64,000 nt of DNA from CAZKWG01 sp964615375 (lineage in GTDB: Bacteria; Myxococcota_A; UBA796; CAZKWG01), in contig CAZTOW010000007.1 of the NCBI GenBank assembly GCA_964615375.1, positions 124,001-188,000 of the forward strand, in the 5' to 3' direction. The position numbers were made by a program, and so were the translations under genes. Shown piece after piece: positions 8,168 to 17,013 of the stretch; the stretch's first letter is position 1, and every line of letters begins with the position of its first letter. A model generated the notes under the pieces. It saw only the letters and a program-made list of their open reading frames with translations. It did not search any database and was not told where the DNA came from.

Positions 8168-9013
8168 ATGCGTCTGGCAGACCTCATTCGACTCTCCCTC
8201 GACGAGGACGTCGGCTCCGGCGACCTCACCACCAACGCCATCGTGCCCCAGGAGGCCGCGGGAAGCGGCATCTTCCTGGCCAAACAGCCGCTCGTCGTCT
8301 GCGGGCACACCGCCGCCGCCGAGGTGTTCTCCCAGCTCGACGCCACCTACACGCCCCTGGTCGCCGAGGGCGAGGAGGTGGGTCCGGGCGTGGAGGTGGC
8401 CCGCGCCGACGGCCCGCTGCGCGGCCTGCTGACCGGCGAGCGGCTGGCCTTGAACTTCCTCATGCGCCTCTCCGGCATCGCCACGCACACGCGGGCCGTC
8501 GTCGCGCGGGCGGGCGGGCTCAAGGTGGTGGACACGCGAAAGACCACGCCGCTGCACCGCGCGCTGGAGCGCCACGCCGTGCGCGTGGGCGGGGGCGCGA
8601 ACCACCGCTTCGCCCTCTACGACGGCGTGCTCATCAAGGACAACCACCTGCGCGCGGCAGGCGGGGTGCGCGAGGCGGTCGCGCTCGCGCGGGCCAACGT
8701 CCACCACCTGCTCCGAATCGAGGTGGAGGTCTGCACGCTCGACGAGCTCCGCGAGGCCCTGGACGTGCGCGCCGACGCCATCCTGCTGGACAACATGGAC
8801 GACGCGCGCCTGGCCGAGGCGGTGGCCTTGACCCGCGCCCACCCGAACGGCGTGGCCGTGCTGCTCGAGGCCTCGGGCAACATGAACGCCGAGCGGATCG
8901 CCCGCCTGAGCGGGCTCGGCCTCGATCTGGTGAGCATGGGCGGCCTCGTCCATCAGGCCCGCTGGGCCGATCTCTCCATGGAGATCGCCGAGCTCGACCG
9001 CGGGCTTCAGTAG
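8168..9013 (+). CDS. nadC: Nicotinate-nucleotide pyrophosphorylase (carboxylating)
   Basis: About 281 residues. Converts quinolinate and PRPP to nicotinate mononucleotide in de novo NAD synthesis. Quinolinate phosphoribosyltransferase signatures include LDEDVGSGDLTTNAIVP at the N-terminus, DTRKTTPLHRALERHAVRVG, the substrate-binding GANHRFALYDGVLIKDNHL, and EVEVCTLDELREAL with LLDNMD near the C-terminus. ATG 8168 gives MRLADLIRLSLDEDVG. An in-frame GTG at 8162 is an alternative, and neither has a strong Shine-Dalgarno. The hypothetical gene at 9025 follows 11 bases later and may be co-transcribed. Confidence 0.97.
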   Translation: MRLADLIRLSLDEDVGSGDLTTNAIVPQEAAGSGIFLAKQPLVVCGHTAAAEVFSQLDATYTPLVAEGEEVGPGVEVARADGPLRGLLTGERLALNFLMRLSGIATHTRAVVARAGGLKVVDTRKTTPLHRALERHAVRVGGGANHRFALYDGVLIKDNHLRAAGGVREAVALARANVHHLLRIEVEVCTLDELREALDVRADAILLDNMDDARLAEAVALTRAHPNGVAVLLEASGNMNAERIARLSGLGLDLVSMGGLVHQARWADLSMEIAELDRGLQ

Positions 9014-9024
9014 GCGAGGGGAGC

Positions 9025-9561
9025 ATGTCCGAGCGCGTCCGACTCCGCGCCCGCAAGGGCAACCGCGACCCCTACCGCCTGCCCATGGGGGACGACGCGC
9101 TGGGCCGCGCGCTCTTCGCCGAGCTGCTGGCCAGCCAGGTCTCCGAGAGCAGACCGCCCGCCCTCATCTCGCTGGGCGAGCGCGACTTCTCCTGGTTCGA
9201 CCTCGGCTCCGTGCTGCGGAGCCCTCAGCCCCACCGCGAGCGCATGGTCGCCGCCCTGGCCGGTCAGCCGGGCGCCCAGGCCGCCGCCATCCTGGGCGTG
9301 GTGAACCTGCGCTTCGGCCGGGACGACCCCGGGAAGCCCTGCGCCGTGGTCTACCTGGAGTGGCCCGACAACCGCTGGTGGACCGCCTGGCAGCCCGTGG
9401 ACGCCGAGCGCCGCCCCCTCGGCGACGGCCCCACCGTGCGCCGCGCCGTGGACGGCCACCCCCGCCCTGGCGGCGTCGGCGGCTGGTTCTCCATGTGCCG
9501 CCGCCTCGGCCTCAAGCTCACGCTGACGCCCGTGCAGGCCCGCGAGGGGTGGGTGAATTGA
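9025..9561 (+). CDS. Hypothetical protein
   Basis: 178 residues, no family recognised. ATG at 9025 has GAGGGGAG just upstream (9017-9023). The sequence is soluble-looking with a basic start (MSERVRLRARKGNRDPYRLP), a central strand-rich segment (PCAVVYLEWPDNRWWTAWQP) and no signal peptide or transmembrane helix. It sits 11 bases after nadC, and its stop overlaps the TTG start of the TonB-dependent receptor gene, so it is probably the middle gene of a transcriptional unit. Confidence 0.85.
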   Translation: MSERVRLRARKGNRDPYRLPMGDDALGRALFAELLASQVSESRPPALISLGERDFSWFDLGSVLRSPQPHRERMVAALAGQPGAQAAAILGVVNLRFGRDDPGKPCAVVYLEWPDNRWWTAWQPVDAERRPLGDGPTVRRAVDGHPRPGGVGGWFSMCRRLGLKLTLTPVQAREGWVN

Positions 9562-11918
9562 CACAGGTCGCGGCGCTCGTGGCGCTGTTGGCCGCCGCGC
9601 GCGCCGACGAGCCCGCGGCGCCGGGGGACGTGCAGGGCCCGCTGGCCATCCCCGCGCCCTGGGAGGCCCCCGCCGCCCCGCGCGCCACGCTCTACGGGCG
9701 GATCGAGTCCCTGGGGACGGCGCTCCCGGTGGACGGGGCCCGGCTGGAGATCCGATCCCTGGATGGATCGCTCCTCTCCGAGGCCACGTCCGACGCCCAG
9801 GGCCTCTTCCGCCTGGACGCCCCGCCGGGAGCGGTCCGGGTCCGGGTGCTGCACCCTGACCACGCGCCCCTGGAGCTCGAGGAGCGGCTGAGCCTGCGCG
9901 AGGCCCTGGAGGTGGTCTACCGGCTTCGCCCGCCGCCCGCCGCCGAGGAGATCGTGGTCTACGGCGAGCGTCAGCGCGAGGAGCTCTCCCGCCAGGTGTT
10001 CAGCGGCGCGGAGCTGCGCGGGATCCCCGGCTCTTTCGGCGACCCCGTGCGCGCGCTGCAGAGCCTGCCCGGGGTGGCGCGCCCGCAGGGCCTGGAGGGC
10101 GACATCGTCGTGCGCGGGGCGGAGGGCATCAACACCGGCTTCTACGTGGACGAGATGCCGGTGCCCTTCCTCTTCCACATGCTGGTCGGCAAGAGCGTCG
10201 TGAACCCGGCCTTCATCGACGACGTCGAGTTCTTCGCGGGCGGCATGCCCAGCCGCTTCGGCGAGGTCACGCAGGCGGCGGTGAACGTGCGCACCGACGT
10301 GGACGCGCCCGAGGGCCGCACCCGCGAGGTGGACGCGAACCTGCTGGACCTGAGCGTCTCCGTCGAGCAGGAGCTGGGGGACTGGACCCTGCGCGTGGCG
10401 GGGCGAAACTCCTGGGTGAGCGCCTTCATCGGGCTCTACGCCGGGATCCAGGTGGTGCGGGCCGGCGGGCGCTTCGCCCAGGCCGAGTACCCCACGCTCA
10501 GCTACGGCGACCTGCTCACCTCCATCGAGCGCCGGGACGCGGCGGGGGCCCGCTGGTCGCTCAGCCTGCTCGGCGCCCGGGACACGCTCGGCCTGCACGA
10601 GGCCACCGACTGGGACGGCGACGGGGTCAAGGACCCCACCCTCCAGGAGGAGCTGGGCCTCCCCTATGACCCGAACGACCTGATCAGCGCCTCCTTCCTG
10701 CGCCTCCGTCTGCGCCGCCAGGTGCTGGAGGGCCCGCACCGCTCCGACACCTGGCTGGCGCTGGGCCCGCAGACCCAGCAGAACCTGCTCGGCGACCTCT
10801 TCCTCAGCACGGAGGGCCCGGTCTACGGCCGCGTCCGAGGCGAGAGCCTGCTGCTGAGGCGGGAGGATCGCTGGAGCCTGGGAGTGGCCCACACCCTGGT
10901 CGGCGGCGCCAGCTTCACCGGCGCGCTGGTCACGGCCGAGGACTTCAAGGGCGCGCTCTCCGACGAGGGCGTCCTCAGCACGGAGGACACGCAGCTCAGC
11001 GTGGCGCTCTATGTGGAGGAGCAGTGGCGGCCGGAGGGCTGGCTGGTCTCCCCCGGTCTGCGCGGCAGCTACCACCGCTTCAACGGCGAGGACTACCTCA
11101 GCCCCGAGCCGCGCCTGAACCTGCGCCGCACGCTGAGCGAGGATCTCGCGATCAAGGGCTTCGTCGGCCGCTTCACGCAGATGCCACCCATCGAGCGCTA
11201 CGCCCAGGGCATCGGCAACCCCGAGCTCCCGCTGATGAGCGCCTGGCAGGCGGCGCTGGGCGGGGAGTGGCGGCGCGGCCCCTGGGAGCTGGACAGCTCC
11301 GTCTACGCGAGCCTCATGGAGCACCTCGTCGTGCGCGACACGGAGGTCTCCCTGGTCTACGAGGAGTGGGGGGTGGAGGTCGAGGAGGTCCCGGTCTTCC
11401 GCGACGTGGATGGGCGCGCGGCCGGGGTGGAGGCCCTGCTGCGCCTGCGGCCCTCGGGCCCCTGGTGGGGCTGGGCGGCGCTGACCGTGGGGCGCAGCGT
11501 GCGCATCGACCCGGAGACCGGGGACTCCTGGCCGGGGGACTACGATCAGCCCGTCTCGCTCACGCTGCTGGGGAGCTGGGAGCCGTCGGAGCGCTGGCAG
11601 CTCTCGGCGCGCTTCCGGATCACCAGCGGTCAGCCGTTTACGCCCCTGGAGGGCGTCTATCTGCCCTACGAGGACACCTACATCGCCTACGAGGGCGAGC
11701 TGAACGCCGACCGCTACCCGATCTTCCGCCAGCTGGACCTGCGGGTGGAGCGCACGCGCCAGCGGCGGCGGGTGGACCTGACGACCTACCTGGACCTCTA
11801 CAACGCCACCTGGGCCAGGAACCCGCTCGCCGCCTCCTACAACTACGACTACACCGAGCTGGTCCCGGTCATCTACATCCCCCTCATCCCCAGCTTCGGC
11901 CTGAGCGTGAGGTTCTGA
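9558..11918 (+). CDS. TonB-dependent outer-membrane receptor with regulatory-like N-domain
   Basis: About 786 residues. A short hydrophobic signal (ALVALLAAARA) is followed by a carboxypeptidase-regulatory-like Ig fold (ATLYGRIESLGTALPVDGARL, about 30-110). The plug domain begins at REELSRQVFSGAELRGIPG and includes LQSLPGVARPQG, GDIVVRGAEG and VEFFAGGMPSRFGEV. A 22-strand-type barrel follows, ending in the outer-membrane-type FGLSVRF. TTG 9558 overlaps the preceding stop TGA (9559-9561) and has GAGGGG eight bases upstream. Substrate unknown; no siderophore or cobalamin genes are close. Two lipoprotein genes follow immediately, suggesting a surface complex. Confidence 0.93.
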   Translation: MTQVAALVALLAAARADEPAAPGDVQGPLAIPAPWEAPAAPRATLYGRIESLGTALPVDGARLEIRSLDGSLLSEATSDAQGLFRLDAPPGAVRVRVLHPDHAPLELEERLSLREALEVVYRLRPPPAAEEIVVYGERQREELSRQVFSGAELRGIPGSFGDPVRALQSLPGVARPQGLEGDIVVRGAEGINTGFYVDEMPVPFLFHMLVGKSVVNPAFIDDVEFFAGGMPSRFGEVTQAAVNVRTDVDAPEGRTREVDANLLDLSVSVEQELGDWTLRVAGRNSWVSAFIGLYAGIQVVRAGGRFAQAEYPTLSYGDLLTSIERRDAAGARWSLSLLGARDTLGLHEATDWDGDGVKDPTLQEELGLPYDPNDLISASFLRLRLRRQVLEGPHRSDTWLALGPQTQQNLLGDLFLSTEGPVYGRVRGESLLLRREDRWSLGVAHTLVGGASFTGALVTAEDFKGALSDEGVLSTEDTQLSVALYVEEQWRPEGWLVSPGLRGSYHRFNGEDYLSPEPRLNLRRTLSEDLAIKGFVGRFTQMPPIERYAQGIGNPELPLMSAWQAALGGEWRRGPWELDSSVYASLMEHLVVRDTEVSLVYEEWGVEVEEVPVFRDVDGRAAGVEALLRLRPSGPWWGWAALTVGRSVRIDPETGDSWPGDYDQPVSLTLLGSWEPSERWQLSARFRITSGQPFTPLEGVYLPYEDTYIAYEGELNADRYPIFRQLDLRVERTRQRRRVDLTTYLDLYNATWARNPLAASYNYDYTELVPVIYIPLIPSFGLSVRF

Positions 11919-11934
11919 TGCGCGTGAGGTCCTG

Positions 11935-12795
11935 ATGCGCCTGCGCCCCCGCCCCGCGGCCCTGATCCTCGGCGTCCTCGGCTGCCTGCGCCTGCCCTCG
12001 GACGACGCCGCCTACCACCAGGCCCTCGACTACCACCTCGATCGCCCGCGCCTGCTGGCCATGGCGCTCACGCCCACGGCGCTCACGGAGGGGGTGGAGG
12101 CCAGCTTCGAGGCGCTGATCCTGGGGCCGCCGGGGGTCGAGGCGGGGCAGGTGCGCTGGAGGAGCTGCGGGCTCGAGCTGGACAGCGCGGTGAACATCTG
12201 GGATCTGAGCTGCTTCTCTGATGATCTGGAGGTCGTGGATCTGGGCACGGGCAACCCGATGGCCTGGACGCCGCCCACGCCGCCCGGCTGCGAGGACACG
12301 GGCTACTGCTACTCCAGCTTCCCCTTCCTGATGGAGGCCGAGATCGGGGGAGAGGAGCTGCGTGGCGCCTTCTTCGCGAGCGTGTCCCCCGCCGACCAGG
12401 TGATCGCGTCGGCCATCTCCTGGCGAACCCTGCCGCTGACCATCACGGCCTCCGAGCAGACCGATGGACAGATCACGCTGGAGGCCTGGATGGGGCTCGA
12501 CGCCCAGCAGCAGACCTTCCGCTGGTACGTGGACGACGGCACCCTGCTGGACACCGCCCGCACGGCCATCCAGGGGGAGCGCGACGGCGGCGTCTACAGC
12601 ACGAACCGCTGGGTGGTGCCTGAGGAGGCCGGCAGCTTCCGCGTGGTCGTGGTGGTCTCCAGCTACGAGGGCTTCGACGGCTGGGACACCGGCGGGACCT
12701 GGGAGGCGCGCACGGCCCACGACACCGCCGGCTGGTACAGCTGGTCGGAGGTGCCGAACATGACCTGGGCGCAGATCACCGTGGAGGTCCCGTGA
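11935..12795 (+). CDS. Putative lipoprotein, unknown function
   Basis: 286 residues. The signal peptide and lipobox (LILGVLGC, Cys at about 19) predict export and lipidation. The mature part is strand-rich with paired Cys residues (RSCGLEL, LSCFSDD, GCEDTGYCY) and aromatic sheets (TNRWVVPEEAGSFRVVVVVSS), resembling Ig-like beta-sandwiches. It starts 16 bases after the receptor stop and overlaps the next gene by four bases (GTGA). It probably works with the TonB-dependent receptor, possibly as a SusD-like or surface accessory protein, though no SusD homology is seen. Confidence 0.85.
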   Translation: MRLRPRPAALILGVLGCLRLPSDDAAYHQALDYHLDRPRLLAMALTPTALTEGVEASFEALILGPPGVEAGQVRWRSCGLELDSAVNIWDLSCFSDDLEVVDLGTGNPMAWTPPTPPGCEDTGYCYSSFPFLMEAEIGGEELRGAFFASVSPADQVIASAISWRTLPLTITASEQTDGQITLEAWMGLDAQQQTFRWYVDDGTLLDTARTAIQGERDGGVYSTNRWVVPEEAGSFRVVVVVSSYEGFDGWDTGGTWEARTAHDTAGWYSWSEVPNMTWAQITVEVP

Positions 12796-13181
12796 TCCTC
12801 GCGCTGATCCTGGCCTGCGGCTCCTACAACCGCGCCCCGCGCATCCTCTCCGTCAACGGCGTGGAGGTGAAGAAAGACGTCTTCGGCGACCTCTGGCTGG
12901 ACGAGGACTTCGTGTTCGCCCGCGGCGAGCAGGAGACGATCACGCTGGACGTGCTGGAGCCGGACCTGCAGAAGGTGGAGGTCTGGTGGCCGCAGAGCCC
13001 GCCGGGCTGGGAATTCCCCAGGGACGGGCTGGAGGGGACCTGGGACGTGCCCCTGGACTACGAGCCCATGGAGCTCTTCCTGGACCTCATCGTCACGGAC
13101 ACGGCCTCCGACCCGGCCTTCTCCTCGCTGACCGTGGTCTACGTCAGCGAGGACGCCTTCGACACAGCGTACTGGTTTTAA
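12792..13181 (+). CDS. Small putative lipoprotein
   Basis: 129 residues from a GTG at 12792 that overlaps the previous TGA. The N-terminus MILALILACGS is a very short signal with lipobox LILAC. The mature part is acidic and strand-rich (DVLEPDLQKVEVWWPQSPPG) and looks like one Ig-like domain. It is the last gene of the TonB-receptor unit. No family recognised. Confidence 0.8.
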   Translation: MILALILACGSYNRAPRILSVNGVEVKKDVFGDLWLDEDFVFARGEQETITLDVLEPDLQKVEVWWPQSPPGWEFPRDGLEGTWDVPLDYEPMELFLDLIVTDTASDPAFSSLTVVYVSEDAFDTAYWF

Positions 13182-13194
13182 AACAGTCCTGTTG

Positions 13195-13464
13195 TCATGG
13201 CTCCTGGGGGGCCCGCGCATCGATCTGCAGCGCGTGGATCTCGGTCTGCATCGCGTCACCCAGCGCCGCGTAGATGAGGCGGTGCCGCTCCAGGGGGCGC
13301 TTGCCAGCGAAGGCGGCGCTGCGGATGCGCACGGTGAAGTGCCCGCCCTGCCGCGCCCCAGCGTGCCCGGCGTGCCGCCAGGAGTCATCCTCGATCTCCA
13401 GGTTGATCGGGGCGAGCGCCGCGCTCAGCCGCTCGCGGATCAACGCCACCCGGTCCGTCGCCAT
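13195..13464 (-). CDS. bolA: BolA family protein
   Basis: 89 residues. BolA/IbaG-like fold with an N-terminal helix (RVALIRERLSAAL), DDSWRHAGHAG, HFTVRIRSAAFAGKRPLERHRLIYAAL and a C-terminal IHALQIDARAP. The conserved His in HRLIYAAL is the residue that co-ligates Fe-S clusters with monothiol glutaredoxins in this family. Probable role in Fe-S trafficking or stress morphology. Convergent with the lipoprotein gene, 13 bases away. Confidence 0.93.
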   Translation of the reverse strand: MATDRVALIRERLSAALAPINLEIEDDSWRHAGHAGARQGGHFTVRIRSAAFAGKRPLERHRLIYAALGDAMQTEIHALQIDARAPQEP

Positions 13465-13551
13465 GAGCCCATCCTCCCGCCCGAGCTCTATCCTACCCGG
13501 GGCCGCTCGCGACCTTGTTTCCGACCTCCTGAGGGAATAGGCTCACGCGTT

Positions 13552-13569
13552 CGCCCTCTCCCGAGGGCG
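13552..13569 (+). other. Hairpin in the ileS leader
   Basis: CGCCCTC-TCCC-GAGGGCG, a perfect 7-bp stem ending 14 bases before the ileS ATG and just upstream of the GGAAGGAG Shine-Dalgarno. It may modulate initiation. It is far too small to be a T-box. Confidence 0.4.
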
Positions 13570-13583
13570 GAAGGAGCGTCGCC

Positions 13584-16500
13584 ATGTTCCGCGAGCTGCC
13601 CCGTCCGGTCGAGCTGGAGGAAGAGGTCCTCCGCACCTGGAAGGAGAAGCGCATCTTCGAGAAGTGCTTGAAGCAGTCCGAGGGTCGGCAGCGCTTCGTC
13701 TTCTACGAGGGGCCGCCCACCGCCAACGGAGCGCCGCACAACGGCCATGTGCTCACCCGCGCCATCAAGGATCTGTTCCCCCGCTACAAGACGATGCGGG
13801 GCTTTCACGTCGAGCACAGGGCCGGGTGGGACACGCACGGCCTCCCGGTGGAGAGCGAGGTCGAGAGAGCGCTGGGGCTGCGCGGCGGCTCCCGCAGCAG
13901 CCAGGAGTCCATCCAGGAGCTGGGCCTGGACGTCTTCGCCCACCAGTGCGTGGCCTCGGTGTTCAGGTACACCCAGGAGTGGGAGCAGATGATGGCGCGG
14001 GTCGGGTCCTGGGTGGACCTGGGCTCGACCTATGTCACCCATCACCGCGAGTACGTCGAGAGCGTCTGGTGGGCGCTCTCGCGGCTCTACCAGAAGGGCC
14101 TGCTCTACCAGGGCTCGAAGGTCGTGTGGTGGTGGCCGGAGGGCGGCACGGCGCTCTCGGCGGGCGAGGTGAGCGAGGGCTACCGCGACGTGGACGACCC
14201 GAGCGTCACCGTCAAGCTGCCCGTGGTGGGCGAGCCCGGCACCTTCCTGCTGGCCTGGACGACGACCCCCTGGACGCTGCCGTCCAACGTGGCCCTCGCG
14301 GTGGGCGCGGACATCGACTACGCCTTCGTGCGCGTGGGCGAGGAGACCCTCATCGCGGCCCAGGCCCTGGCCCCCGAGGGCGAGGTCCTGCGCGTGGTCA
14401 AGGGCCGTGATCTGTTGGGGACGCGCTACGAGCCGCTCTACAACTTCGCCGATCCCGGCGGTCCCGCCTGGGTTGTAGTGGCTGGCGAGCACGTCAGCCT
14501 GGACACGGGCACGGGCATCGTCCACACCGCGCCAGCCTATGGCGTAGACGACTTCCGCCTGCGGGAGAAGGCCGGGCTCGGGCTGCTGATGATGGTCGGC
14601 CCCGACGGCCGCTTCGTGGCCGACGCGCCGGACTGGCTCCGCGGGCGCGCCTTCAAGGAGGCGGACAAGGACATCGTCCGCGACCTGCGCCGCCGCGGCC
14701 TGCTGCATGCCGCCGGCACCATCCGCCACAGCTACCCCTTCAGCCCGCGCTCCAAGGACGACCCGCTGATGCAGCTCGTCCGGCCGGGCTGGTTCATCCG
14801 CACCACCGACTTCGTGGACCAGGCTCAGGCCAACAACGCCGCCGTCAAGTGGCTGCCCGAGCACATCCGCGAGGGTCGCTTCGGCGACCTCCTGCGGAAC
14901 GAGGTGGACTGGACGCTCTCGCGCGAGCGCTACTGGGGCACGCCGCTACCCGTCTGGGTGTGCGGCTCCTGCGGGGCCCGCGAGGTCTTCTCCAGCCTCG
15001 CCGCGCTGGCCGAGGCGGGGGCCACCGGCTTCGAGCCCGGGCTGGACCGCCACCTGCAGATCCATCGCCCCTGGGTGGATCGCGTGGTCGTGCCCTGTGT
15101 CGCCTGCCAGGGCCAGATGAGCCGGGTGCCCGAGGTCATCGACTGCTGGTTCGACTCGGGGTGCATGCCCTTTGCCCAGTGGGGCTGGCCGCACCGCGGA
15201 CGCGAGCAGTTCGCCCGCTCCTTCCCCGCGGACTTCATCTCCGAGGCGGCGGACCAGACCCGTGGGTGGTTCTACTCGCTGTTGATGATCGCCACGATGA
15301 TCTTCGACGAGGAGACCTGCCAGGGCTTCGGGCTCGACGCGGCGGGCTTCCCCCGGCCCTACCGGACCTGCGCCGCGCTCGGCCACGTCTGCGACATGGA
15401 GGGCAGGAGGGAGTCGAGGGCCTCTGGGAACTTCGCGAGCCCGGATCTCGTGCTGCGGGGCGTCACGAAGATGCGCGTCGTCGCCGACCCCAGCCTCCCG
15501 CGCGGGACCGTGGGGATGGTCGAGGCCGCCGTGCGCAGCGTGGACCTCGCCCCGGACGAGCGCATGACGGTGGCGCCGGACGAGGCGCTCTCGACCGGCC
15601 TGCAGGTGGTCCTCGAGCCCGGCCCCTCCCGCGGCGAGGAGACCGTGGGGATGAACCCCGAGGACATGGCAGAGCTCGGGATCCGCGACATCTGCTGGCT
15701 GCATGCCCCCTTCGACCCGCCAGGGGCCGACGCCTTCCGCTGGCACTTCTACGCCTCGAACCCGCCCTGGGCGAACACCCGCGTCTCGCTCCGCATGATC
15801 CGCGAGGGCCAGCGCGAGCTCCACCTCCGCCTGGCGAACGTCTTCAACTTCTTCACGATCTACGCGAACATCGCGCAGTTCGACCCGCGCGGGACCACGC
15901 GGCCCTTCTGGGGATCGGTCCTGGACATCTGGATCCGGGCCCGCACCGACGCGCTCGTGCGCACGGTGACGCGCTGGCTCGATGAGTACCGCGTCTACGA
16001 GGCCGCGCGCGCCATCGCCGACTTCGTGGACGACCTGTCGAGCTGGTACGTGCGCCGCTCGCGCAGCCGCTTCTGGAACGAGGGGCCGGAGACAACGGCG
16101 GCGCTGTGGACGCTCTACGAGACGCTCAGCACCCTCTCCCGGGTCATCGCGCCCTTCACCCCCTTCCTGGCGGAGGCGATGTACCAGCGCCTCGGCCTGC
16201 CCGGCGAGAGCGTACACCACACGATCTGGCCGGTGGTGCCCAGCCGCCCGAGCGAGGAGGAGGAGGCGCTGACGCGCGACATGGCGCTCATCCGCGAACT
16301 GGCCAACCTCGGCCTGTCCGCGCGGGCGAAGGTCGGCGTGCGCGTGCGTCAGCCCCTGCTGGCGGCGGAGATCGTGCTGGCCGACCCGTCGGTGGCCGAG
16401 CGGCTGGCCCCGCTGGCCCACCTGCTGGAGGAGGAGCTGAACGTCCGCGAGATCCGCTTCTCCCAGGACGCCGACCGCTTCGTGACCTTCCGGGTCAAGC

Positions 16501-17009
16501 CCGACTTCAAGCGCCTCGGCGCGCGGCTGGGCAAGGACATGAAGAGCTGCGCGGCGGCGCTCCAGAGCGCGCCCGGGGCCGAGGTCCGGCGGGCGGTGCT
16601 CTCCGGCGGGCTCACGCTCACGCTCCCCGGCGGGGCCGTGACGCTCACCCAGGAGGACGTGGTGGTCGAGGTGCAGCCGCGCGAGCACTTCCAGGCCGCG
16701 GGCTCGGCCAGCGCCGTGCTGGCCCTTCACGCCGACCTGAACGAGGACCTGCTGGAGGAGGGGCTGGCGCGAGAGGTGATCAACCGCGTCCAGACCCGGC
16801 GCAAGGAGCTCCAGCTCGGCTACACTGACCGCATCGACGTCGTGATCCGCGGCGACGAGGCCGTGCAGCGCGCGGTCACGCGCTTCAAGAGCACCATCCA
16901 GCACGAGACCCTGGCCGTGGGGCTTGACCTGGGGAACCCGCCCGCGGACGCCCCGCTGCTGGACGGTCACCCCTTCCTGCTCGGGGTGAGCCCGCGGCAG
17001 AAGGGCTGA
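13584..17009 (+). CDS. ileS: Isoleucyl-tRNA synthetase with atypical KMSKS region
   Basis: 1141 residues, longer than typical bacterial IleRS. Class I signature PPTANGAPHNGH (about 43-54), GWDTHGLPVE, the CP1 editing motif WTTTPWTLPSNVALAV and a Val/Ile/Leu anticodon-binding C-terminus are clear. Two features are odd. The KMSKS position reads RRESRASGN (about 608-616) without the usual K-M-S-K-S. It is followed by an insertion of roughly 85 residues before the normal GADAFRWHFYASNPPW. The usual CWRSDTPL segment is SPRSKDDPL. No second ileS is seen in the window, so it is probably the functional enzyme. ATG 13584 has GGAAGGAG upstream. Confidence 0.96.
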   Translation: MFRELPRPVELEEEVLRTWKEKRIFEKCLKQSEGRQRFVFYEGPPTANGAPHNGHVLTRAIKDLFPRYKTMRGFHVEHRAGWDTHGLPVESEVERALGLRGGSRSSQESIQELGLDVFAHQCVASVFRYTQEWEQMMARVGSWVDLGSTYVTHHREYVESVWWALSRLYQKGLLYQGSKVVWWWPEGGTALSAGEVSEGYRDVDDPSVTVKLPVVGEPGTFLLAWTTTPWTLPSNVALAVGADIDYAFVRVGEETLIAAQALAPEGEVLRVVKGRDLLGTRYEPLYNFADPGGPAWVVVAGEHVSLDTGTGIVHTAPAYGVDDFRLREKAGLGLLMMVGPDGRFVADAPDWLRGRAFKEADKDIVRDLRRRGLLHAAGTIRHSYPFSPRSKDDPLMQLVRPGWFIRTTDFVDQAQANNAAVKWLPEHIREGRFGDLLRNEVDWTLSRERYWGTPLPVWVCGSCGAREVFSSLAALAEAGATGFEPGLDRHLQIHRPWVDRVVVPCVACQGQMSRVPEVIDCWFDSGCMPFAQWGWPHRGREQFARSFPADFISEAADQTRGWFYSLLMIATMIFDEETCQGFGLDAAGFPRPYRTCAALGHVCDMEGRRESRASGNFASPDLVLRGVTKMRVVADPSLPRGTVGMVEAAVRSVDLAPDERMTVAPDEALSTGLQVVLEPGPSRGEETVGMNPEDMAELGIRDICWLHAPFDPPGADAFRWHFYASNPPWANTRVSLRMIREGQRELHLRLANVFNFFTIYANIAQFDPRGTTRPFWGSVLDIWIRARTDALVRTVTRWLDEYRVYEAARAIADFVDDLSSWYVRRSRSRFWNEGPETTAALWTLYETLSTLSRVIAPFTPFLAEAMYQRLGLPGESVHHTIWPVVPSRPSEEEEALTRDMALIRELANLGLSARAKVGVRVRQPLLAAEIVLADPSVAERLAPLAHLLEEELNVREIRFSQDADRFVTFRVKPDFKRLGARLGKDMKSCAAALQSAPGAEVRRAVLSGGLTLTLPGGAVTLTQEDVVVEVQPREHFQAAGSASAVLALHADLNEDLLEEGLAREVINRVQTRRKELQLGYTDRIDVVIRGDEAVQRAVTRFKSTIQHETLAVGLDLGNPPADAPLLDGHPFLLGVSPRQKG

Positions 17010-17013
17010 GCGT

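Noticed and set aside
13465..13583. T-box leader for ileS
   Set aside because: The leader is about 120 bp with one 7-bp hairpin; no specifier loop or antiterminator sequence.
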